A stretch of 64,000 nt of DNA from Kribbella turkmenica (GCF_004348725.1 NZ_SMKR01000001.1:1-64000), one strand, 5' to 3'. Positions 44,264 to 52,831 are shown, numbered from the stretch's first letter. Notes: a model not told the origin generated them from the sequence alone. A program made the numbers and translations.

Positions 44264-45128
44264 CACCGTCGACCGGCAATGGGTCGCCGACCTCGTGCGG
44301 GCCACGATCGAGGAGGACCTGGCCGGTGGGGTGGACGTCACCACCACCGCCACCATCGACCCCGGCCAGGTCTCGGTCGCCGAGCTGGTGGCCCGGGCCG
44401 ACGGTGTGGTCGCCGGCCTGGAGATCGCCGAGCTGGTGATCCGGCTGGTCGCCGCGCCGGACGAGGTCGAGCTCGAGTACTCCGTCACCGACGGTGCGAC
44501 CGTGCGCGAGGGCGATGTTCTGCTGACCGTCCGCGGCAAGACCCGGCAGCTGCTGACCGCCGAGCGGACCACGCTCAACCTGCTCTGCCACCTGTCCGGC
44601 GTGGCCACGCTCACGCGGCGCTGGGTGGACGCGGTCGAGGGCACCGGCGCGGTCATCCGCGACACCCGCAAGACGATGCCGCTGCTGCGCTCGCTGGAGA
44701 AGTACGCCGTCCGCTGCGGCGGCGGCAGGAACCACCGGATGGGCCTGTCCGACGCGGCCCTGATCAAGGACAACCACGTGCTCGCGGCCGGCGGGGTCGC
44801 CGAGGCGTTCCGCCTGGTCCGCAAGGCGTACCCGGATCTCTCGGTCGAGGTCGAGGTGGACTCGGTCGACGACGCGCTGATCGCGGTCGAGTCCGGCGCC
44901 GAGCTGGTCCTGCTCGACAACATGGACATCCCGCAGCTGCGCGAGGCGGTCGGGAAGGTGGCCGGGCGGGCGAAGCTGGAGGCCTCCGGCGGGCTGACGC
45001 TCGACCAGGCCCGGGCCGTGGCCGAGACCGGGGTCGACTACCTCGCGGTCGGCGCGCTGACCCACTCGGCGCCGGTCCTCGACATCGCCCTGGACCTGCG
45101 CGCCGAGCTGGATTCCAGGGACGCCTGA
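44256..45128 (+). CDS. nadC: Nicotinate-nucleotide pyrophosphorylase (carboxylating), quinolinate phosphoribosyltransferase
   Basis: A 290-residue enzyme making nicotinate mononucleotide from quinolinate and PRPP. Family signatures: TTATIDPGQ, ERTTLNLLCHLSGVATLT, IRDTRKTMPLLRSLEKYAVRCGGGRNHRMGLSDAALIKDNH (Arg/His/Lys of the active site), VEVEVDSVDDAL and LEASGGL. The ATG at 44256 has GAGGAG about 10 bases upstream; the ATG at 44247 is an alternative. Its stop shares a base with the coaX ATG (TGATG). Confidence 0.96.
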   Translation: MDDTVDRQWVADLVRATIEEDLAGGVDVTTTATIDPGQVSVAELVARADGVVAGLEIAELVIRLVAAPDEVELEYSVTDGATVREGDVLLTVRGKTRQLLTAERTTLNLLCHLSGVATLTRRWVDAVEGTGAVIRDTRKTMPLLRSLEKYAVRCGGGRNHRMGLSDAALIKDNHVLAAGGVAEAFRLVRKAYPDLSVEVEVDSVDDALIAVESGAELVLLDNMDIPQLREAVGKVAGRAKLEASGGLTLDQARAVAETGVDYLAVGALTHSAPVLDIALDLRAELDSRDA

Positions 45129-45889
45129 TGCTGCTCGCCGTGGCCGTCGAGAACACCAGGACCCTGGTCGGCCTGGTCTTCGAAGGCACGGTCAAGCGGC
45201 ACTGGTGGGTCGGCACGGACGCCCGGCGGACGGCGGACGAGTGGGCGGTGCTGCTCCAGGGCCTGCTGGCCGGGGAGTCGCCGGTCTCCGGGATCGCGGT
45301 GTGTTCCGCCGTACCGCACGTGCTGCACGAACTGCGGGACGTGGTCGCGCGGTACTACCAGGACGTCCCGAGTGTGGTGGTCGAGCCCGGCGTGAAGACC
45401 GGACTGCCGGTGCTGGTGGACAACCCCCGGGAGGTCGGCACCGACCGGATCGCCAACGCGCTCGCGGCGGTCCACCTGTACGGCGCTCCGTGCCTCGTCG
45501 TCGACGTGGGCACGGCGATCACCATCGACGTGGTCAGCCCGGCCGGCGCCTTCGTCGGCGGAGTGATTGCCCCCGGCATCGAGACCGCGACCGATGCGCT
45601 CGGCAACGCGGCCGCCCAGTTGCGCCGCGTGGAGCTGGTCCGGCCGCGTTCGGTGGTCGCGAAGAACACGGTCGAGGCCCTGCAGTCCGGTGCGATCCAC
45701 GGGTTCGCGGCGCTGGTCGACGGCCTGGTCACGCGTATCCGCGCCGAACAATCTCTGGCCGCCGGCACCGCGGTCGTGCTCACCGGAGCGCTTGCGCCCT
45801 TGCTGGCCGAGCAGTTGGCGACGCCGGTCCGCAACGAACCGCTACTGACCCTGCACGGTCTGTTCCGGGCCTTCGCCCGGAACAACTAG
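45128..45889 (+). CDS. coaX: Type III pantothenate kinase-like protein with a divergent N-terminal motif
   Basis: A 253-residue member of the CoaX family, which phosphorylates pantothenate as the first step of CoA synthesis. It keeps NPREVGTDRIANALAAVHLYG, the VVDVGTAITIDVV motif with its key Asp, GGVIAPGIE and the C-terminal VLTGALAPLLAEQL. The N-terminal phosphate motif, normally D-x-G-N-T, reads VAVENTRTLVGLV: the Asp and Gly are replaced and only N-T remain. Activity may therefore be reduced or changed, or a type I kinase elsewhere may carry the load. Position after nadC is conserved in streptomycetes. Confidence 0.88.
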   Translation: MLLAVAVENTRTLVGLVFEGTVKRHWWVGTDARRTADEWAVLLQGLLAGESPVSGIAVCSAVPHVLHELRDVVARYYQDVPSVVVEPGVKTGLPVLVDNPREVGTDRIANALAAVHLYGAPCLVVDVGTAITIDVVSPAGAFVGGVIAPGIETATDALGNAAAQLRRVELVRPRSVVAKNTVEALQSGAIHGFAALVDGLVTRIRAEQSLAAGTAVVLTGALAPLLAEQLATPVRNEPLLTLHGLFRAFARNN

Positions 45890-45961
45890 ACCGCGGAGTG
45901 CCAGATATGCCCGGACGGGCGAAAACCCCTTGTGCGCCCCTGTGGTCTGGATCACTATGAG

Positions 45962-46429
45962 GTGAAACGACTTCCGGGGGTGGGGGAATTGAAGTCTGTT
46001 TACCGTGCACTGGCCGGTCTGGTCGCGATCGGTGTCGTGGTCCAGGCGATGACGATCGCGCTCGCGTGGTTCACCGCGATCAAGGACATGGACGACGGCC
46101 TGGTCATCGACAAGAACACCGATCTCAACTTCGGCCACGTGGCGCACGGCTGGATCGGGATGATGGCCATTCCGGTGATCGCGCTGCTGCTGCTGATCGT
46201 CTCGTTCTTCGCCAAGGTCCAGGGCGGGGTCAGGTGGGCCCTGTACGTGGTCGGGCTGGTGGCGCTGCAGATCGCGCTGGCGTTCGTCTCCTTCGGTACG
46301 CCGATCGTCGGCACGCTGCACGGCCTGAACGCGTTCGCGCTGGCCGGGGTCGCGAGCATGGCCGCCCGCAGGGCAGTCGCCACACCGGCGCCGGCCGCGG
46401 CCGAGTCGCCGGCCGAGGCGGCCAGATAG
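45962..46429 (+). CDS. Four-TM membrane protein beside the multicopper oxidase
   Basis: A 165-residue membrane protein with four helices: YRALAGLVAIGVVVQAMTIALAWF, HGWIGMMAIPVIALLLLIVSFF, VRWALYVVGLVALQIALAFVSF and the stretch after GTLHGLNAFALAGVASMAA. Histidines at the helix borders (FGHVAHGW and TLHG) could bind a metal or haem. The tail is Ala/Pro-rich. GTG at 45962; a TTG at 45989 near LKSVYRALAG is an alternative. It lies 38 bp before the multicopper oxidase, so it may be a membrane partner for copper or electron handling; that link is inference. Confidence 0.82.
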   Translation: MKRLPGVGELKSVYRALAGLVAIGVVVQAMTIALAWFTAIKDMDDGLVIDKNTDLNFGHVAHGWIGMMAIPVIALLLLIVSFFAKVQGGVRWALYVVGLVALQIALAFVSFGTPIVGTLHGLNAFALAGVASMAARRAVATPAPAAAESPAEAAR

Positions 46430-46467
46430 ATGCTCCTGGCAACTGACGCGCGCGTGGTCGCGGGCTG

Positions 46468-47901
46468 ATGGCCTGGCGGCCGCGGCGCCGCACCGTGATC
46501 GCGGTCGCGGCGACGATCGTCGTCCTGGCGCCGATCGCGTGGTTCTGGCAGCGCAGCCTGGTGCCGGGCGACCTGTCCCCGATGGAGATGGGGTACGCCG
46601 ACTACGGCGGTGGGCCGGCCACGCACGCGCACCACGGCCAGGACGTCAGCACGCTCAAGGGGCCGTCCGGTACGCCGGATGTCGCCGTCGAACTGGTCGC
46701 CCGCAAGGAGCGGTTCGAGATCCCCGGCCGCGGCTCGACCGACGGCTACACGCTGAACCACACCTCGCCGGGGCCGGAGATCGTCGCGCGCCAGGGCGAT
46801 CTGATCCAGGTCACCCTGCACAACGAGTCCGTGCCCGACGGGATCACCGTGCACTGGCACGGCGTCGACGTACCGGCGGCCGAGGACGGCGTCGCCGGGG
46901 TGACGCAGGACGCGGTGCTCCGCGGGCAGTCGCACGTGTACCGCTTCGTCGCCGAGGACGTCGGCACGTACTGGTACCACTCCCACCAGGCCTCCCACGA
47001 CCAGGTGAAGAAGGGCCTGTGGGGCGTACTGATCGTGGAGCCCACCGCCGTGGACGTGGTCGCGGCCGTGCACACCTACGACAAGGTGCGCACGGTCAAC
47101 GGCGGGTACGGCGAACGCCGGGTGGCCGCACCGGGATCGACCGTCCGGGTCCGGCTGATCAACACCGACAACGGACCGTGGGCCGCCTGGGTCGACGGGG
47201 CGCCGTACAAGGTGGTCGCGGTGGACGGGACCGAGATCAACGCGCCGCCTCCCGTCGAGGGCAGGTCCGTGCTCGTCACCGCCGGCGGCCGGGTCGATCT
47301 CCAGGTGACGATGCCGCCGGGGTCGGTGATCCGGATCGGTCTCGGCGGTGGCCCGACCTCGCTGGTGATCGGCGACGGCGACGCCCCCGCGGGTGCCGAG
47401 CCGCGGGACCGGGTCGACCTGCTGTCCTACGGGCAGCCGGGCGACCTCGGCTTCGACCCGGACCGGGCGACCCGGGTGTTCCGGTACGACATCGGCCGGC
47501 GGCCCGGGTTCTTCGACGGCCGGCCGGGGCTGTGGTGGACGATCAACGGGCACCAGTTCCCGGACGTGCCGATGTTCATGGTCAGCGAGGGCGACATCGT
47601 CCGGATGACCGTCCGGAACACCTCCGGCCAGGTCCACCCGATGCACCTGCACGGCCATCACGTCGCCGTCCTCAGCCGCGACGGCGTCGCTGCCACCGGC
47701 AGTCCGTGGTGGACCGACTCACTGAACGTCGAGAACGACGAGACCTACGAGATCGCCTTCGTCGCCGACAACCCGGGCATCTGGATGGACCACTGCCACA
47801 ACCTCCCGCACGCCGCCCAGGGCCTGGTCACCCACCTGATGTACACCGGCGTCACCTCGAAGTTCCACCTCGGCGGCCCGGCCGGCAATCAGCCCGAGTG
47901 A
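46468..47901 (+). CDS. Multicopper oxidase (cupredoxin domains), membrane-anchored or exported
   Basis: A 477-residue copper oxidase. N-terminal helix (VIAVAATIVVLAPIAWFW) for export or anchoring, then cupredoxin domains. All four copper motifs are present in order: VHWHGVDV (about residue 131), YWYHSHQASHDQ (about 172), VHPMHLHGHHV (about 394) and MDHCHNLPHAAQGLVTHL (about 442; type 1 Cys and axial residues). There is a His/Met-rich stretch near the start (MEMGYADYGGGPATHAHHG). Such enzymes oxidise Cu(I), metals or phenols at the cell surface. ATG at 46468. Neighbour is a four-TM protein. Confidence 0.93.
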   Translation: MAWRPRRRTVIAVAATIVVLAPIAWFWQRSLVPGDLSPMEMGYADYGGGPATHAHHGQDVSTLKGPSGTPDVAVELVARKERFEIPGRGSTDGYTLNHTSPGPEIVARQGDLIQVTLHNESVPDGITVHWHGVDVPAAEDGVAGVTQDAVLRGQSHVYRFVAEDVGTYWYHSHQASHDQVKKGLWGVLIVEPTAVDVVAAVHTYDKVRTVNGGYGERRVAAPGSTVRVRLINTDNGPWAAWVDGAPYKVVAVDGTEINAPPPVEGRSVLVTAGGRVDLQVTMPPGSVIRIGLGGGPTSLVIGDGDAPAGAEPRDRVDLLSYGQPGDLGFDPDRATRVFRYDIGRRPGFFDGRPGLWWTINGHQFPDVPMFMVSEGDIVRMTVRNTSGQVHPMHLHGHHVAVLSRDGVAATGSPWWTDSLNVENDETYEIAFVADNPGIWMDHCHNLPHAAQGLVTHLMYTGVTSKFHLGGPAGNQPE

Positions 47902-47976
47902 TCCCCGGTCCTTCAGGCTGGGTACCTGGGAATGGGTATGGTTCACCCGGGTCGGTTGTGAGGCAGCTGGAACGAG

Positions 47977-49281
47977 GTGGTCGGAGTGCGGCGAGTCCTC
48001 GCCGTGGGGCTGGCGGTGCTGCTCGGCGCCACCGTTCTGACCGCCTGCCAGTCGGACCCGGTGCCCACCGACGTGGCGGTCGCCTGGGCCGGTGACGGCG
48101 GTGGCGGGGTCGAGGTCACCTGGAAGGACGACAACGCTCCCAACCGGATCACCATCGAGGGCGTGCTCAGCAGCAGTCCGTCGTACGTGAAGTATCTCGG
48201 TGCCGGTGAGCCGAACACGTGGGAGATCCCGACCTCGGCCTTTCCGCCCGACGGCAACTACCGCGTTGCGGTGGCGACCGGGACGTCACAGGGTGGGGTG
48301 ACCAGCAAGCTCGCCCACTCCGAGGTGTTCGACACCGACGGGCCGGTTCGCCCCAGCGGAGCCAGTCCGACCCCGATGGGGCGGGGCGTGCTGATGAAGT
48401 GGTCGGTGCCGGCGGCGCCGCCGGACTTCACCCCGAACGACCCGCTGGACGTGAAGGGCCCGAAGACCCAGCGCTACGTGCCGATGGTCGGCAGGCCCGG
48501 CGGGACGATGCGCGCGATCGGCCCGGCGACGACGTCCACCCGGCAGCTGATCAAGAGCCTCCAGCCGCCGTACCTGTTCCAGCTCCGGGCCCAGAACGAG
48601 TGGAGTAGCCGGATCGGCGGCGAGGTGGTCGGCCTGACCAGCTCGGTCAACGGCGCCCTGCCCGCGCTCGCGTTGTACGGCGTGCAGGTGCACGTCCGTG
48701 GCCGGGTGCTCGTCCAGGAAGTCGTCTGCGAGGCGGAGACCGCCTGCGTCCAGCGGCGGGCGACTCCGGCCGGTGTGCCGGTGGTGATCCTGACGCAGGT
48801 GACCCCGGGCGCCCGGTGGACACCGGTGGCCCGCGGTTCGACGACCGCCGGCGGGCACTACGACATCCCGATGGTCAACGGACCGAGTCGGCCGTACCGG
48901 GCCGTCGTCCCGGCGTACACCCGGGTCGGCGTCCTGACCGGTACGTCCACCAGCCGGCCGACGTACACCAAGAGCGTCGTCCGGGTGGCGGGCGCCGGAT
49001 TCGCCGGCGGTGCGTCGAAGCGACGCGGGGAGAACGTGGTGGTCTCCACGACGGTCACGCCGGCGATGAACACGACCGTGGTCCTGCAGCTGTGGAACCG
49101 GCAGACCCGGCGGTGGGTGAACCAGGCGGCGGTGCCGATGCGCAAGGGGCTGGCGTCGCTGCCGTTCAAGGCGTCCCGGGCCGGATCGTTCAGCTACCGG
49201 TTCGTGATCCCGAACGCGATGATGTTCGGCCGCCCGCTGGCCGGGACGACCACCCCGCCGTTACCGCTGAGCGTCCGCTGA
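47977..49281 (+). CDS. Lipoprotein with fibronectin III-like repeats
   Basis: A 434-residue exported lipoprotein of unknown function. The signal peptide ends in the lipobox LTAC at Cys24. The mature part starts with an Ig/FN3-like segment (DVAVAWAGDGGGGVEVTWKDD, NRITIEGVLSSSP, NYRVAVATGTSQG), then another (RGVLMKWSVPAAPPDF, PPYLFQLRAQNEWSS). A C-terminal beta-rich domain follows (VQVHVRGRVLVQEV, RPYRAVVPAYTRVGV). A Cys pair (VVCEAETACVQRR) may be a disulfide. GTG at 47977. It is probably a surface adhesion or scaffold protein. Confidence 0.8.
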   Translation: MVGVRRVLAVGLAVLLGATVLTACQSDPVPTDVAVAWAGDGGGGVEVTWKDDNAPNRITIEGVLSSSPSYVKYLGAGEPNTWEIPTSAFPPDGNYRVAVATGTSQGGVTSKLAHSEVFDTDGPVRPSGASPTPMGRGVLMKWSVPAAPPDFTPNDPLDVKGPKTQRYVPMVGRPGGTMRAIGPATTSTRQLIKSLQPPYLFQLRAQNEWSSRIGGEVVGLTSSVNGALPALALYGVQVHVRGRVLVQEVVCEAETACVQRRATPAGVPVVILTQVTPGARWTPVARGSTTAGGHYDIPMVNGPSRPYRAVVPAYTRVGVLTGTSTSRPTYTKSVVRVAGAGFAGGASKRRGENVVVSTTVTPAMNTTVVLQLWNRQTRRWVNQAAVPMRKGLASLPFKASRAGSFSYRFVIPNAMMFGRPLAGTTTPPLPLSVR

Positions 49282-49339
49282 CTCCGGTTGCGGCTCGACT
49301 GCCACCGCGCGCAGCCGGCGGCGGATCGTGACGTAGCCG

Positions 49340-49439
49340 TCGCCGCGGCCGCGATCCCCGCGGTCTCACCAGGTCACGGCACCCCCACGCTCTCGATCCC
49401 GATGACCAGCCCGACGACCAGATAGGTCGCGATCGCCAT
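49340..49439 (-). pseudogene. Possible remnant of a DedA-family membrane protein
   Basis: In the 254-bp gap between the lipoprotein and SPFH genes, the minus-strand frame from the ATG at 49439 reads MAIATYLVVGLVIGIESVGVP, a TGA at 49374, then PGETAGIAAA. DedA proteins begin with a helix ending in E-x-x-G-(I/V)-P-(L/V)-P-G-E-T, so this looks like that N-terminus with one residue turned into a stop and the rest of the gene missing. GGAGG lies too close to the ATG to be ideal. No other feature is visible in the gap. Confidence 0.4.
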
Positions 49440-49535
49440 TCCTCCGGTCGGAACGACGATCGCGAGCGCGTGCCCAGGGACCGCCGGGTCTCCATGGTGA
49501 CATCCGGTGACAACCGTGTTGGTGGCTCAGGGGCA

Positions 49536-50462
49536 TCAGTCCGGGGTGATCTCAGGGGCTTTGCCGTTGGCGGCCTCGGCCGTCCGGCCGGTGGCTGCTT
49601 CGGGAGTCTGGCCGTTGGCGAGGTCGGGGGCGAGGCCGTTGAAGGCCTTGGTCACGTTCTGCAGCGCCGTGGTGACCTCGGACGGGATCACCCAGAAGGT
49701 GTTGCCGGGGCCCTTGGCCAGCTCGGGCAGCATCTGCAGGTACTGGTAGGCGAGCAGCTTCGGGTCCGGGTCGTTGCGGTGGATGGCGTCGAAGACGGTG
49801 TCGATCGCCTTCGCCTGACCTTCGGCCCGCAGGATGGCGGCCTGCCGCTCACCTTCCGCGGTCAGGATCTTGGACTGCCGCTGGCCTTCGGCGGCCAGGA
49901 TCGCGGCCCGCTTCTCCCGCTCGGCCCGCATCTGCTTCTCCATCGACTCCTTGATCGACGGCGGCGGCTCGATGCCCTTCAGCTCGACCCGGTTGACCCG
50001 GATGCCCCACTTGCCGGACGCCTCGTCGAGGACGCCGCGCAGGGTGGAGTTGATGTGCTCGCGCGACGTCAGCACCTTCTCCAGGTCGAGGCTGCCGATC
50101 ACGTTGCGGAGGGTGGTCACAGTAAGTTGCTCGATCGCCTGGATGTAGTTGGCGATCTCGTACGCCGCCGCCCGCGGATCGGTGACCTGGAAGTACAGCA
50201 CGGTGTCGATGTGGACGACCAGGTTGTCCTCGGTGATCACCGAGCGCGGCTCGAACGAGACCACCTGCTCGCGCAGGTCGATCAGCTGCCGGGGCCGGTC
50301 GATGAACGGGATGACGAGGTTGAGTCCGGGCTCCAGGGTGCGCAGGTAGCGGCCGAGGCGCTCGACGTTGCTGGCCCGCGCCTGTGGCACGATCCGGACC
50401 GTCCGGAGCACCAGGACGACGGCGAGCAGGGCGACGATCGCCCCGAAGATCAGTTCGGCCAT
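49536..50462 (-). CDS. SPFH/band-7 (stomatin-like) membrane scaffold protein
   Basis: A 308-residue stomatin/QmcA-type protein. One N-terminal helix (LIFGAIVALLAVVLVLRTVRI) is followed by the SPFH domain (NVERLGRYLRTLEPGLNLVIPFIDRPRQLIDLREQVVSF, the INSTLRGVLDEASGKWGIRVNRVELKGIEPP segment) and a charged coiled coil (about 185-240). The C-terminal tail is Ala/Thr/Pro-rich. Such proteins oligomerise at the membrane into microdomains and often work with NfeD proteins, here encoded immediately upstream with a 13-bp overlap. Confidence 0.94.
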   Translation of the reverse strand: MAELIFGAIVALLAVVLVLRTVRIVPQARASNVERLGRYLRTLEPGLNLVIPFIDRPRQLIDLREQVVSFEPRSVITEDNLVVHIDTVLYFQVTDPRAAAYEIANYIQAIEQLTVTTLRNVIGSLDLEKVLTSREHINSTLRGVLDEASGKWGIRVNRVELKGIEPPPSIKESMEKQMRAEREKRAAILAAEGQRQSKILTAEGERQAAILRAEGQAKAIDTVFDAIHRNDPDPKLLAYQYLQMLPELAKGPGNTFWVIPSEVTTALQNVTKAFNGLAPDLANGQTPEAATGRTAEAANGKAPEITPD

Positions 50463-50896
50463 GGATCCTCCCGGGGATGGACGAGGGCGGTGGCGCCCTC
50501 GATGGCGAAGACGTCGACCGTGGTGCCCTCGGGGATGACGAGATCGGGGTCGTAGGACCGCGCGCTCCACTCCTCGCCGTTCAGGCGGACGCGGCCGGCC
50601 TCGCGGTTGACCGGGCTCAGGACGACGGCCTCCCGGCCGACCAGCGCAGCCACCCCGGACTGCAGCCGCGGGTACGACGTCAGGTGACGGCGTGCGACCG
50701 GGCGGACCAGGGTGAGCATCGCGGCGGCGGTGACGGCGAACGCGAGAAGTTGCAGTCCGAGGCCGAGCCCGAGCCCGGCGACTCCTGCTGCGGCGAGCGC
50801 GGCGACGGCCAGCAACAGCAGATCGAGAGTCGCCGTCATCAACTCGGCCGTGCCGAGAACAGCGGCGATGATCAACCACAAATGCCACGACTGCAT
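50450..50896 (-). CDS. NfeD-like membrane protein
   Basis: A 148-residue NfeD-type protein, short form without the protease domain. Membrane segments cover residues 5-65 (WHLWLIIAAVLGTAELMTATLDLLLLAVAALAAAGVAGLG, LLAFAVTAAAMLTLV). The C-terminal OB-fold domain reads LVGREAVVLSPVNREAGRVRLNGEEWSARSYDPDLVIPEGTTVDVFAIEGATALVHP. NfeD partners stabilise SPFH proteins. ATG at 50896 preferred over GTG at 50905. The gene starts 74 bp from the end of the ArsR-type gene upstream. Confidence 0.93.
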   Translation of the reverse strand: MQSWHLWLIIAAVLGTAELMTATLDLLLLAVAALAAAGVAGLGLGLGLQLLAFAVTAAAMLTLVRPVARRHLTSYPRLQSGVAALVGREAVVLSPVNREAGRVRLNGEEWSARSYDPDLVIPEGTTVDVFAIEGATALVHPREDPWPN

Positions 50897-50970
50897 AGGA
50901 ACCACCCACGGGGGCGAGAAGTGCCTCTCCTTCGACGGTACCTCGCCGGGACGGTTAGATAGCTAACAGT

Positions 50971-51537
50971 TCAGCTTTCTTCTGGCGGCTTCCCGATCGG
51001 TACGACGGCCAGCAGCGTGCTGACCTGGCGCGTCCCGCCCGGGTGCGAGGCCGCCGTCCGGCCCTTCCGGTAGCGGTCGACCAGGTCGCTGAGCTCCTGG
51101 CCGAACCGCCGGGCCTCCTCGTGCGTGAGCCACAACCGGGCCCGGCTCAGCGAGCTGACGTCGTCCCAGGGGTCGTCGCCGGAGATGTCCTCGAACTGCT
51201 CGAGCAGCCGGTCCACGGACGTCCGCATGATCGCCTGGCTGGCCAGCCGGCCGGCGCCGGTCGACTGCGAGGCGATCATCAGGCTGGCGGCCACCGCCCG
51301 CCACGGCCGCTCCCGGCCGTCGGCCGACTCCTCGGCCCGCTCGACGATGCCCCAGCGCTCCAGCGCGCGCAGGTGGTAGCTCATCGCGGACGGCGTCAGC
51401 CCGGCCAGCTCGGCGCACTCGGTCGCGGTCAGCACCTTGCCGGTGTAGAGCTCGTCGATCACCCGCTGCCGGGCTGGGTGGGCCAGGGCGCGGATCGCCC
51501 GCGGGTCGGAGATCACCACGCGCTTCTTCTGGGCCAC
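50971..51537 (-). CDS. ArsR-type HTH regulator divergent from an MFS transporter
   Basis: A 188-residue winged-helix regulator of the ArsR/HTH_20 type. The DNA-binding part is ISDPRAIRALAHPARQRVIDELYTGKVLTATECAELAGLTPSAMSYHLRALERWGIVERAEE, with the recognition helix at TPSAMSYHLRAL. It lacks the Cys metal-binding box, so it probably senses an organic ligand or protein state through the helical C-terminus (RLWLTHEEARRFGQELSDLVDRYR). GTG at 51537 (VAQKKRVVI) is preferred. Two TGAAG-N6-CTTCA sites lie between it and the divergent MFS start. Confidence 0.9.
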   Translation of the reverse strand: MAQKKRVVISDPRAIRALAHPARQRVIDELYTGKVLTATECAELAGLTPSAMSYHLRALERWGIVERAEESADGRERPWRAVAASLMIASQSTGAGRLASQAIMRTSVDRLLEQFEDISGDDPWDDVSSLSRARLWLTHEEARRFGQELSDLVDRYRKGRTAASHPGGTRQVSTLLAVVPIGKPPEES

Positions 51538-51574
51538 GGCGTCAGCGTAGCGAATCCCTTGACGCCGCGGAACG

Positions 51575-51612
51575 TGAAGCATTAACTTCAGAATTGTGAA
51601 GCAACCACTTCA
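51575..51612. promoter_or_regulatory. Tandem operator: two TGAAG-N6-CTTCA palindromes
   Basis: Site 1 spans 51575-51590 and site 2 spans 51597-51612, both perfect 5-6-5 palindromes. They are 22 bp apart centre to centre, two helical turns on the same DNA face. Site 2 overlaps the GTG start codon of the MFS gene (51596), so a bound ArsR-type dimer would cover the transcription start of a leaderless message. Confidence 0.8.
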
Positions 51613-52822
51613 GACTTCGATCTGGTCGTTCCGGGACGTCCGGCTGGTGCTGCCGGCCCGCGCGCTGTCGTCGGCCGGCGACTCGATCGCCCTGATCGCG
51701 CTGATGCTGCGGGTTTCGGAGTACGGCGGTCCCGGCACGATGACCGCGTTGCTGCTGGCCTTCGCCGTACCGACGGTGGTGATGATCCCGTTCGCCGGGC
51801 GGATCGTGGACAGCCACGACTCCCGCACGGTCCTGGTCTCGGCGTCGCTGGTGCAGGCGTCGGCCGGGATCGGCCTGGCCTTCGGTGACGGCCTGGCCGA
51901 GACGCTGGTGCTCGTCTGCCTGCTCCAGGTGGGTACGGCGGTCTCCGGGCCTGCGTGGGCGGCGTTGATCCCGCGGATCGTCGGCGAGGACCTCGTCGGC
52001 CGGACGACGGGGACCAGTCAGGCGCTGGTCGGAGTGGCGACGCTGGCCGGGGCGGCGGTCGGGGGAGTGCTGGTGGCCTGGTCCGGCGACCGCGGCGCGC
52101 TGCTCGTGGACGCGACGACGTTCCTCGTCCTGGCGGTGGTGGCCAGGCTGGTGGTCACGCGGCGCCGTCCCGAGCGTGGCGTCGTACCCGAGCCGGGCGC
52201 GATGACGGCAGGTCTGCGCGGCATCTTCAGCGACGCGCTGCTGCGGATCCTGGTGCCGTGCCTGTGGATGTTCGTCCTGGCGGGCGAGGCGGTCAACGTG
52301 GTCGAGGTCTACCTGATCACCGGCGAGCTGGGGCTGGACGCGGCCGGGTACGGCGGGGTGGTGGCCGTGCAGGGCGCCGGCGCGATCGCCGGAGCATGGC
52401 TCACCGGCCGCCTGGTGGGGGCCATCACCCGGTCCCGGGCCGTACTGGCCGGGATGGCGGCGATCGGGGTGGCGTGCGTGCTGATGGGCCTGGCGAACGG
52501 CGTGGTCACGCTGCTGATCGGCTCGGTCACGGTCGGGTTCGGCAGCGGCCTGCTCAACGCGGCAGTCGGCACGCTCGTGGTCACCCGCTCGGCGGAGGCT
52601 GTCCGGGGGCGGGTGGTCGCCGCGCTCAACGGGACGGCCCGGGCGTGCAGTCTGTTCGCCCTCGTGCTGGGCGGTCTCCTGGGAGCCCTGCTGGGGACGC
52701 GGATGACGTTCGTCGCCTGCGGGGCCGCGTGCGGCGTCGCCGCGGCGGCGGCCGCCGTACCGGTGCTCCGTGTCAAGGGCCTGGAGACAAACGATTCGGC
52801 TCAGAAGGTGCTCAGTCACTAG
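51596..52822 (+). CDS. MFS transporter, ArsR-controlled
   Basis: A 408-residue major facilitator with about 12 helices, resembling the macrolide/drug efflux group that lies beside ArsR-type genes. N-terminal segment DVRLVLPARALSSAGDSIALIALMLRV and motif A-like PFAGRIVDSHDSRTVLVSASLVQA are visible, as is GPAWAALIPRIVGEDLVGRTTGTSQAL. Start GTG at 51596 is inside the second operator, which argues for leaderless, tightly repressed expression. It ends 9 bp before lysS, so read-through from the efflux promoter into lysS is possible. Confidence 0.9.
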   Translation: MKQPLQTSIWSFRDVRLVLPARALSSAGDSIALIALMLRVSEYGGPGTMTALLLAFAVPTVVMIPFAGRIVDSHDSRTVLVSASLVQASAGIGLAFGDGLAETLVLVCLLQVGTAVSGPAWAALIPRIVGEDLVGRTTGTSQALVGVATLAGAAVGGVLVAWSGDRGALLVDATTFLVLAVVARLVVTRRRPERGVVPEPGAMTAGLRGIFSDALLRILVPCLWMFVLAGEAVNVVEVYLITGELGLDAAGYGGVVAVQGAGAIAGAWLTGRLVGAITRSRAVLAGMAAIGVACVLMGLANGVVTLLIGSVTVGFGSGLLNAAVGTLVVTRSAEAVRGRVVAALNGTARACSLFALVLGGLLGALLGTRMTFVACGAACGVAAAAAAVPVLRVKGLETNDSAQKVLSH

Positions 52823-52831
52823 CCTTGAGCC

